DNA of 49,243 nt from Brevibacillus laterosporus. GTDB taxonomy: Bacteria > Bacillota > Bacilli > Brevibacillales > Brevibacillaceae. Numbering within the stretch: position 1 is the first letter of the stretch; the number at the start of each line of letters is the position of its first letter. The stretch lies in NCBI RefSeq assembly GCF_030489605.1, contig NZ_JAUKFY010000028.1:1-49243 (forward strand), given 5' to 3'. Below the pieces are notes generated by a model. The model was not told where the DNA came from. It worked only from the letters and a program-made list of their open reading frames with translations, and made no database searches. This document shows, one piece after another, positions 7,712-19,600 of this stretch. The position numbers and the translations under genes were made by a program.

Positions 7712-7879
7712 GGACAAGGGCGATAATCTGAGAAGTGTCGCCCTGTATGCATTATACTGGTTCCTTTTGAATTACTTCTATTTATTCATTTATGGACTTC
7801 TTTAAAAAGTTTATTACTGTATTTTTCTGTTTACCCTTAAAATATATTAATCTATATCATTAACGAGACAAAAGCTTTG

Positions 7880-8940
<1,061 letters not shown>

Positions 8941-8982
8941 AATAGAAAATAATAGAAAAAAATAGAAAAATATGATTATAAT
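8941..8982 (+). promoter_or_regulatory. Phased A-tracts and -10 hexamer upstream of the NRPS operon
   Basis: Three ten-base units, each AATAGAAAA plus one base, lie head to tail at 8941-8970, and a perfect TATAAT follows at 8977-8982. Ten-base phasing of A-tracts predicts DNA curvature, often seen as an upstream activating element. No TTGACA-like -35 is evident at 17 bases, so the promoter call is tentative. Confidence 0.4.
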
Positions 8983-9044
8983 ATATTTGGTGATTAAATT
9001 CATTTGCTGCTTTTTTAATTGTGTTAATTTTTTACAAAGGAGAA

Positions 9045-9083
9045 ATGAGGTACCAACGTGATATGGGGAGGAACAGAATATGA
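9045..9083 (+). CDS. Possible 12-codon leader peptide overlapping the NRPS start
   Basis: AAAGGAG precedes an ATG at 9045. The peptide is M-R-Y-Q-R-D-M-G-R-N-R-I, and its TGA overlaps the NRPS ATG (ATGA at 9080-9083). The internal GGGGAGGAA serves the NRPS gene. This geometry allows translational coupling, but so short an ORF may be chance. Confidence 0.3.
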   Translation: MRYQRDMGRNRI

Positions 9084-12000
9084 ACAAAGAGACTGAAAGG
9101 GTAATTTCTGAGACGTATTCACTAACACATCCGCAGAAAAGAATCTGGTATACCGAACAGCTATATTCCAATTCAAGCATTTCCAATCTTGCAGGTTTTA
9201 TTAGAGTGAAGGGAAACATCGATTATTCCTTATTAATCAAGGCTATTCATTTCGTGACAGAAAATAATAGTGATTTTCAAATTCGGCTAATTCAGAATGA
9301 TGACGAGGAACCGAAGCAGTATTTTGCCGAGCCGGAACCTATCGAGATTCCGCTTTTTGATATTCACGATTTTGAAGACTTCGACAGATGGGCAAACCAC
9401 GAGTCTCAAATCTCCTTCGAACAAATTCAGTCTAGATTATATGCATTTTCAATCATTCGTGTAAATAATAAGGAAACACTTATTTTTGGCAGGTTTCACC
9501 ATATCATGATTGATGGCGTGTCCCTTGATTTTCTGGCAAGACAAATCTTTGAAGCCTACGCAAACCTGATGGACCATGAGCATCAGCCTCAAAAAAAAGC
9601 TCCATCATATGTAAGCTTCATTGGAAATGAACAAGAATATTTATCTTCCCCTCGATTCGAGAAAGACTGCACCTTTTGGCATCAAAAATTTTCCACCTTA
9701 CCTGAATTTATAAGCCTCAAGGATTATAATTCATACCAAACAGGTACGAAAGCTCAACGAAAAACGATTCAGGTCCCTAAAGAATTAACTTGTAAGATAA
9801 ATGAATTTTGTGATAATTACACCGCGAATATCTTCTCCATATTTCTTGCCACACTGTATGTCTATGTGTATAAAATGACTGGCCAACGCGATATTGCGAT
9901 CGGGACTGTATATGCCAATCGCACCACAAAAGAAGAAAAAGAGATGCTTGGCATGTTTGTCAGCACGTTTCCACTTCGTACCTACCTAGACCCACATATA
10001 GATTTTGTCACTTTTCTCCAGCATGTGAATAAAGAAAAAGCTTCGATTCTTCGACATCAAAAATACCCGTATGATTTACTCATTCAGCATTTGAGAAAAA
10101 ATAACCCACAGACTGACAGATTATTTGGCATTTGTATAGAATATCGACCGCTTAAATGGGACGAGATCGGTGGTGTCACGTATCAAACGGAAAGCCTTTC
10201 GCACGGTCACGAAATTAACGATGTAAACATTCACATTGTAGAAGAAATGAATACAGATAAGCTTAAGCTCTATCTTGATTACCGTACTGAATTGTTTACA
10301 GAACAAGAGATTGACAGCATGATTAATGGATTATTGAACATTTTACAGCAAGTAATGATGAACCCCTCGCAACCGCTCTCCGAGATCGAACTGCTTTCAG
10401 AAGAAGAAAAACATCAGGTGCTATTTACATTCAATGATACGAATGCAGAATATCCCATGGATAAAACGATTTCCATGCTTTTTGAAGAGCAAGCGGAAAA
10501 AACACCGAACCATATTGCTGTCGTGTGGGAAGATCGTCAGTTCACGTACAGGGAACTTAATGAACGGGCAAATCAATTGGCCAGAACGCTTCTTGCTAAA
10601 GGAGTAAGGCGAGAACAGCTAATCGGCATCATGGCGGACCGTTCATTAGATATGATTGTAGGTATACTTGGCATTTTGAAAGCTGGAGGCGCTTATGTAC
10701 CAATTGATCCGGATTATCCGAATGAACGTATTCAGTTTTTGTTGGAAGACAGCCAAGTGGATGTCCTGCTGCTTCAGCGTCAGTTTCTATTCGAGCCGCC
10801 TTTTCAGGGGAGAATGCTGTATCTAGATGACGAAGAGTTATATACGGGGGATGCATCCAATCCGATCAGTATTGCACAACCTCGGGATGTAGCCTATGTC
10901 ATTTACACTTCCGGTACGACAGGGAAACCAAAAGGTGTTTTGATTGAGCATAAAAATGTGGTTAGGCTCTTGTTTAACAGCAAGTCATTGTTTGATTTCA
11001 ACGAGGCGGATGTCTGGACACTCTTTCACTCGTTTTGCTTTGATTTTTCTGTCTGGGAAATGTATGGGGCTCTTTTATACGGCGGTAAATTAGTTATTAT
11101 TCCAAAGGCGGCTGCTCAAGATCCCGCTGTATTTTGGGAAGTGATTCGACGTGAACGGGTGACGGTGCTGAATCAGACCCCATCGGCATTCTATTCGCTG
11201 GTTCAGGAGGAATTAAGCAGAGTCAAATCAGATATCAGACTGCGGAAAGTAATTTTCGGCGGTGAAGCTTTACTTCCAACGCGGTTGAAGCAATGGAAAG
11301 AAAAATATCCCCAAGTCATGTTTATCAACATGTATGGCATTACGGAAACGACTGTACATGTTACATATAAGGAAATTCATCAAGCTGACATGGATTATAC
11401 GACCAGCAATATAGGAAAGCCTATTCCCACATTGTCCTGCTATATTCTTGACGAGCAGTGCCGACCCGTTCCCATTGGGGTTGTTGGGGAACTGTACGTG
11501 TCAGGTGAAGGAGTGGCTAGGGGGTATTTAAATCGGCCTGAATTGACAGCAGAACGATTTATTGAAAATCCGTTTCTTCCAGGAAAGCGGATGTATAAGA
11601 CGGGTGATTTGGCGAAGTGGCTCCCAAACGGGGACATGGAGTACGGAGGACGGAAGGATCAACAGGTTAAAATCAGAGGTCATCGGATCGAGCTGGGAGA
11701 GATTGAATCGAAGCTTCTGGAAATGGAAAAGATTCAGGACGCGGCAGTTATTTCTCGGCCGGATCGCTGTGGTCAATTCACGCTTTACGCTTATGTTGTG
11801 TTGAAGGACGGCTTTACAATTAAACAAACAAGAGAGGCATTGATACAGGCTTTGCCAAGCTTTATGATACCGGCTTATTTCGTATCACTGGAGTGCATTC
11901 CGCTAACCTCGAATGGTAAAGTGAATCGCCAAGCGCTTCCTGAACCGGATGGAGATAATCATAGCGGTGTTGAGTATACAGCTCCGCGTAATCCGATTGA

Positions 12001-13640
12001 AGAAGCCTTGTCATCTGTTTGGCAAGAAATATTAGGCGTGAATCGGATCGGAATTGCGGATAATTTCTTTCAATTGGGAGGAGATTCCATTAAAGCTCTC
12101 CAGGTATGCTCCCATATGAGGAAGCTTGGCTATGAGCTGTCGGTTAAAAGCTTACTTCAGCATCCTTCTATCGCCGAAGTCTCTTCGTTTGTGCGGAAAT
12201 TCCGTCAAATGATTGATCAGGGTCCAGTTGAGGGCGAAGTGAATTTTACACCTATTCAAATGGAGCTATTCCAGGAGCAGGAGGGTGATGGATTACACCA
12301 TTACAATCAATCTGTTTTGTTGTATCGCCGAAACGGCTTTGATCCTTCATTGGTATGCCGTGCTTTCGAGCGTTTGACGGAGCACCACGATGCATTGCGC
12401 ATACAAGTGTCCCGGTCAAATGAAGGGAGCTGGGTTCAGTATAACAGGGGCCTTGAAGGGCAGAAGGTGCATGTGCACGTGGTGGATATGACGCGGGAAA
12501 CCGACATCGCTGCGCGCATTGCTGAAGAGGAGCTACATATTCAGCGGAGCATGAATCTCACGACATGTCCGATACTTGTAAAGCTTGGAATATTTTGCAC
12601 AGCTATGGGGGATCATCTGCTGATTGCTATTCACCACCTAGTGGTAGATGGCGTGTCATGGCGGATTCTGCTGGAGGATTTCTCAGACCTATATCGTCAA
12701 CTGGAAGCGAACGAAGAAATGAAGCTTCCAGCGAAGACGACGTCTTATCGAGAGTATGCCAGTCAGCTCCAAAGCTTTGCAGGCAGCAAGAAGCTGATCA
12801 AGGAGCTTGCTTATTGGAAAGAAATCGAGTCGCTCTCAATTGTTCCCCTGCCAAAAGATGGTGAAGCTCTTCGTCGCAAGCAAGCAGATGAGCGTTTGCT
12901 TTCATTGGCCCTATCTGAAGAAGAGACAGAGCTACTGCTGAAAGAAACTCATCGGGCGTATCATACGGAAATCAATGATATTTTGTTAACTGCTCTTGGC
13001 CTAGCTGTACAGAAATGGACGGGACAAGAACAAGTATTGATTAGCCTTGAAGGCCATGGCAGAGAAGAGATATTGCCGGGAGTGGACATCAGCAGAACGG
13101 TTGGCTGGTTCACATCAATCTATCCGGTCCTGCTCGATTTACGTACTCCTGACCAGACTCATCTGAGCTCCAACTTGCTCGGCTACCAGATCAAGCGCAT
13201 CAAAGATGGATTGCGGCGGATACCTAATAAAGGCAAAGGTTACGGGATTGCCAAATATATGATGCCAAAAGAGCATAAGCAAGCTATTGCTTTTCAAGCT
13301 CAACCCGATATTCGGTTTAATTATTTAGGGCAGTTTGACAATGACATACAACGAGACGTCTTTCAACGATCCATGTACCAGTCTCAGTACATGGTAAGTG
13401 GAGAAGCTCTTCGTGCGGTTGCTTTGGATATTAATGCGATGGTTGTGGGCGGCTCATTGACATTGACTGTAGGCTATCACCGCGAGGAATACAAAGAAGC
13501 GACAGTTGTTCAATTCCTTGAGGGCTTTTTGCAGTATATCCGCGACATCATCTTGCATTGCACCGGTCTCACGGAAACAGAAAAAACAGCCAGCGACTTT
13601 AGTAGCCATACCTTGACCACAGACGAGTGGGATGTTCTCT
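9080..13640 (+). other. NRPS module 1: C(starter)-A(Thr)-T-E
   Basis: The C domain has an intact H-H-I-M-I-D-G and the beginning typical of starter C domains, so it probably attaches a fatty acyl group. The A code is DFWNIGMVHK (Thr). The carrier has L-G-G-D-S, the form usual before an E domain. The E domain is intact: H-H-L-V-V-D-G-V-S-W-R and E-G-H-G-R-E. Predicted residue: N-acyl-D-Thr (or D-allo-Thr). Confidence 0.85.
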
Positions 13641-16600
13641 CAGAGAGATTGAAGGCGGAGGGAAGCATAGAGGAAATCGAGGATATCTATCCATTGTCAT
13701 ACATGCAGGAGGGTATGCTGTTTCACTATTTGAAGGAGGAAGGGACAACGGCTTATTTTGAGCAGGCTACATTTGAGCTAGCCGGTGATCTTCATATTCC
13801 TGCTTTTGAGCAAAGCGTGAATGAATTATTGGATCGATATGATGTGCTCAGAACGGTGTTTATCTACGAGGAGCTGGCCCAACCACAGCAGGTGGTATGG
13901 AAGCAACGAAGATTGACTGTACATGCTAAAGACCTGTCAGACATGGAAGAAAATCAGCAAACAGCCTATATAGACGCGTTTAAAGAAAATGATCGCAAGC
14001 GCGGATTTGATATTCAATGCGACCTGCTCCTTCGCATTTCTATCTTCAAAGTCAAAGAGAATCGCTACACATTGATCTGGAGCTTTCACCATTTAATTAT
14101 GGACGGCTGGTGTCTCGGCATTATTTTTACCGATGTTTTTCACAGTTATCATGCTCTGCAGCAAGGAAAGACGATTCGTTTGGACAAAGCTATGTCCTAC
14201 AGGAAGTACATTGAGTGGCTTTACGAAAATGACAGAGAAGAAGCATTGTCTTATTGGCGCAACTATTTGGACAATTATACTCAACAGACAACGATTCCGA
14301 GAACAGGAGAACGCAGAGATCATGGAGCCTATCATCATGAGGAATTAAGCCTAACTTTGGATGAGACATTGACAGAGCGTCTGCAACAGCTAGCTCAAGC
14401 CAATCAAGTGACCGTAAATACCGTATTTCAAGCGATTTGGGCCGTATTACTTCGTCAGTATAATCGTACGGATGATGTTGTGTTTGGCACTGTCGTCTCA
14501 GGACGCTCTGCTGAAATTCCTGGAATAGAGAAAATGGTAGGCTTATTTATTAACACAATTCCTGTACGGGTACGATTTGGACAGATGTCATTTCGAGAGC
14601 TGCTTCAGCAAATACAGCAACGTGCGCTAGAGACTGAGCCTTTCACCTATTGCCCTTTATATGAGGTTCAAGCACAGTCGGAGTTACGACAACATTTATT
14701 CGATCACCTGCTAGTATTTGAAAATTATCCGATTGAGCAAGGAATGAAAGCACTGAGCGGGTCGGAAAAGCAAGGGCTGCAGATCGAGGGGATCGATTTT
14801 TCCGAGCACAATAACTATGATTTTACAGTTACGGTTATTCCGGGCAAAGAAATAAAAATCATCTATAGCTATAACGCCCATGTTCTTGAAAGAAAGCGGG
14901 TTGAGAGTATAGCAGGGCATTTGAAGCAAGTGCTGGCAGGAGTAACGATGAATCCTGATTGCCTGCTGGAAGAGGCCGAGATTTTAACTGAACAAGAAAA
15001 AATGCATCTGCTTGAAGAATGTAACGATACAAAGACAGATTATCCGCGGGAGAAAACGATTCATCAGATTTTTGAAGAACAAGCTAGAAGCCATCCAGAT
15101 AAGATTGCAGTGGCTAATGGCGATTCGTCTCTGACATATCGCGAATTAAATGAAAAGGCTAATCAGTTGGCAAGAGTCCTAAGAGCAAAGGGTGTAGAGG
15201 CAGATCAGTTGATTGGAATCCTTTGTGAACGGTCAATCGAGATGATCGTAGGGATTTTGGGAGTGTTAAAAGCTGGAGGTGCTTATGTACCGATTGATCC
15301 CGACTATCCGCAGGAGCGCATCCGTTTCATTTTGTCCGATAGTGCTTGTCACATTTTGCTGACCCAAAGCCACCTAGTGGCTGAGACGGAGTTTTTTGGA
15401 GAACAAATTTTACTTGATTGTCCCGATTATGCACAAGCAGAACCTACTGATCTGGCGCCAATTAATACTCCGAACGATTTAGCTTACGTCATCTATACTT
15501 CTGGAACTACAGGGACGCCTAAAGGAGTACTGATCGAGCATCGCAATGTAGTAAGGCTGTTATATAACGACAAATCACCTTTTGATTTCGACTCAAATGA
15601 CATATGGACATTATTTCATTCGTATTGCTTCGATTTTTCGGTGTGGGAAATGTACGGGGCTTTGCTTTACGGTGGCAAGCTCGTCATCGTTCCAAAGGAA
15701 GTGACCCAAGACCCGCACCTGTTCGTCCGTTTATTAGAAGAGCAAGGCGTTACAATTCTTAATCAGACACCAACTGCGTTCTATCAAGTGATGCATGAGG
15801 AAATGCAGACAGAAAATACGGGGCTAAGCTTGCGCATGGTTATTTTTGGCGGAGAGGCTTTGGCACCGGCCAAGCTGAAGTCTTTTAAAGAAAAATACAG
15901 GCATATCAAACTAATAAATATGTACGGTATTACGGAAACCACTGTTCATGTTACGTACAAAGACATCTCGGACGAGGAAATAAAACAAAATAGCAGCGAT
16001 ATCGGGAAGCCTATTCCAACTTTGACGGCCTATGTGCTGGATCCTCGTAATAAGCTAGTGCCTGTAGGTGTTCCAGGGGAACTGCATGTAGGCGGAGACG
16101 GGCTGGCACGAGGATATCTCAATCGAGTGGAATTGACCTCCGAGAAATTTATTCAAAATCCGTACGTTCCAAAACAAAGGCTGTATAAAAGCGGAGACCT
16201 TGTCCGTCGATTGCCGAACGGAAACCTTGAGTATTTGGGGCGGATAGACCATCAGGTTAAGATCAGGGGGCATCGGATTGAGTTAGGTGAAATTGAACGA
16301 AAGCTTTTAGAGCATCCCGCTATCAAAGAAGCAGCCGTTTTAGCCAGAGAGGGAGACGGTGGACATAAATCGCTGTGCGCCTATTTTACTGCAGATCCTA
16401 AATTAGTCGTTTCAGAAGTGAAAGTCTACCTTGCGAAACAATTGCCGAGCTTTATGTTGCCAGCCTATTTTATCCTTTTGGAAAATATGCCGTTGACCTC
16501 TAACGGAAAAGTAGATCGCAAAGCATTACCGCAGCAGACTGACAGCTTACGTGACAAGCAAAGCTATCAGGCGCCACGCAATGAACTGGAACGGCAGCTC

Positions 16601-19600
16601 GCAGAGATTTGGCAAGATATGCTTGGTGTTGAGCAGATTGGTATCCACGATAACTTTTTCGATTTAGGCGGGGATTCTATTAGGGCTATTGGACTTGTTA
16701 ATAAAATGAATCGTCACTGCCGCATTCATGTACAAATCAAACAGATGTATTTGTATCCTACTATCAGGATGCTTGTGGAGCACATTCAAAGCCAGACAGC
16801 AGACGATCAGTACGAAAAACTGTATAGAGCTGCCATTGATGCAATTGAGGCGGGTAAAGCTCGTTTGCAGGAAGATGTTCGATTCGTAGAGCACTTGACT
16901 AATGTGGAAGATTTACACCCGATGAGCGAGATATCGAAAGGTATGATTTATCACGGTTTACAAACACCAGAAGCTGCCCTTTACCATGATCAGATTGTCT
17001 ATCGTTTTAAGGACGGCTCCTACGAACACGATGTAATGCTGAAGACTGTGAAGTTATTGGTTGAGAAGCACAGTATTCTCAGATCAAGCTTCCATATTCA
17101 TAACTTTCCAGAGCCCGTTCAGCTGATCCATCAACAGGTTGCGATGGAAGTGAATTTCTTCGAGCTCACCGATAAAACTGCGGAGGAAAGAGAGCGATTC
17201 ATTGCTGATCATCTGGCTAAGGATCGTCAGAACCCATTTGCAACAGATGTCCATAAGCCGCTTTGGAGACTGCATGTTTATACACTGGATGAACAATGCG
17301 TTTTATTGGTTTGGATATTTCATCATGCGATTATGGACGGCTGGAGTGTAGCATCGCTGATGACGGAAATAACTTCTGTATACCACAGTCTAAAAGAACG
17401 CAAGCCATTGGAAATAGAACCGCTGAAAAGCAGCTATAAAGATTTTGTAATCGAGCAGCTTGCTATAAAAAATAATCCTGCTAGTAAGCGTTTTTGGCAG
17501 GAGGAGTTAGCTTATTATAAGCGGTGGGAGCTTCCTGGCATAAAAGGTTCAGGTGAGGAGACTGAAAACGCAACACACAATGTGATCACCCAATCACTGG
17601 ATTCAAGTCTCGTTACCTATTTAAAACGGACAGCTCAACAGCTTGACACGACACTTAAAACCGTATGTTTTACAGCTTTTCTCTCCATGCTTCGTACGTA
17701 TGCCTTCGAGGAGGAGGTTGTGGCTGGTCTAGTCGAAAATGCTCGGCCGGTGTGTGAGGACGGAGAAAAAATCCTGGGATGTTTTCTTACTACAGTTCCT
17801 TTCCGCATCAAGTTTGAGCAAAACATCACTTGGGCGGAGTTGATCCGTAACGTTCATCGTAAGCATGTCGAGCTGAAAGAGTACGGAAGACTTCCATTGC
17901 TGGATATTTGTAGGGCGACTGGAGAGAATGCATACGGGAAAAATCCGTTCTTCGATGTCATGTTTAACTATGTTGATTTTCATGTATTTAACAATATTGC
18001 TGAAAATGCGATAGAAGTTAACAATATTTTATTCGAAATGGAAAACAGTTATGAGAGAACGAACATGCTGCTTGATTTCTCTGTATCGACCACCTTGGGG
18101 CATAATCTGATCAAGATCGGCTCTGTTCTGCCGCAGGGGATTGTCCAGCAGATGATGCAAACGTTCCTTCGCATTTTGGAATTGATGGTCGCCGATGTGA
18201 ACGGTAGCGTGGATAAAATGGACATCATTCTGCCTGAGGAAAAGGAGACTTTATTGTCCACATTCAATCAAGCCCCGGTGTGCTTGCCGACAGAGGAGCC
18301 TATCCATAGACTGCTGGAACAAGCGGCAGAACAAACACCTGACCGAATTGCCTTAGAGTATCAGGATCGCCAGATGACATTCCAGGATGTGAATCAACGT
18401 GCCAATCAGCTGGCTCATCACCTATGCAAAAGAGGAGTCACAGCTAATCAACTCGTTGGGATCATAACTGAGCGATCCTTTGATATGATAGTTGGAATTT
18501 TAGCAGTCTTAAAAGCAGGGGGGGCTTATGTTCCGATTGATCCTGATTTTCCTGTGGATCGGATCGAATACATCCTCAGAGATAGTCAGGCGAATGTTTT
18601 ACTTGCACATTCAGGTCTAGTGACTGAAGTGTCATTTACCGGAGAAGTTGTATTTATTGATCAGGAGGAGAGTTATGAGGCTAGTAAGGATAACCTGGGA
18701 ATAATCCCTGAGATGAACGATCTTGCCTATGTTATATATACGTCCGGCTCTACAGGTCTTCCTAAAGGTGTGACGATTGAACATGCCAATTTAATTCACA
18801 TCTTACAGGCCCATGAATATTTGTATCCATTAGAAGCCAACGATGCGTTCCTATTAAAAACGAACTACACGTTTGATGTGTCGATCATAGAAATTTTCGG
18901 CTGGATCGTAGGGCGTGGTCGTTTGGTCATTTTGGAACCGGGAGCGGAGAAGGAACCGGTTCTCATTATGCAGGCAATCGAGCGACATCACGTTACGCAT
19001 ATCAATTTTGTTCCATCCATGTTGAACTGGTTTGTTTATAACGGGGGACAAATTAATGCCATTCGACAGCTAAAATATATATTTGCTGCCGGAGAGGCTC
19101 TAGCTTCCGAGCTTGCCAACAAGATTCGCGAGGCACTGCCAGATGTTCGATTGGAAAATCTCTATGGACCAACGGAAGCTAGCGTATATGCGACTAGTTA
19201 TTCTGTTCAAGACTACATGGATAAATTTGTACCTATTGGAAAGCCGTTACCTGATGTGCAGATATTCATTTTAAGCAGAATGAATCAGCTTCAGCCCTTG
19301 GGTGTTGTTGGAGAGTTGTGCATTGCTGGATCGGGTGTTGCGAGAGGGTATTTGAACCGGCCAGATGTAACGGCAGAAAAGTTTGTTGGTAACAGAATTA
19401 CTGGAAAAGGAACTTTGTACAAAACAGGCGATTTGGCGCGTTGGCTCCCGGACGGAAATATCGAGTATTTGGGTCGCCTTGACCATCAGGTAAAGATTCG
19501 CGGTTATCGAATTGAACTAGGCGAGATTGAAGCTGGACTTCTGCAAGCGGCCGCCGCGCGAGAAGCAGCAGTGATCGCGCGTGAAAATGCGTATGGGCAA

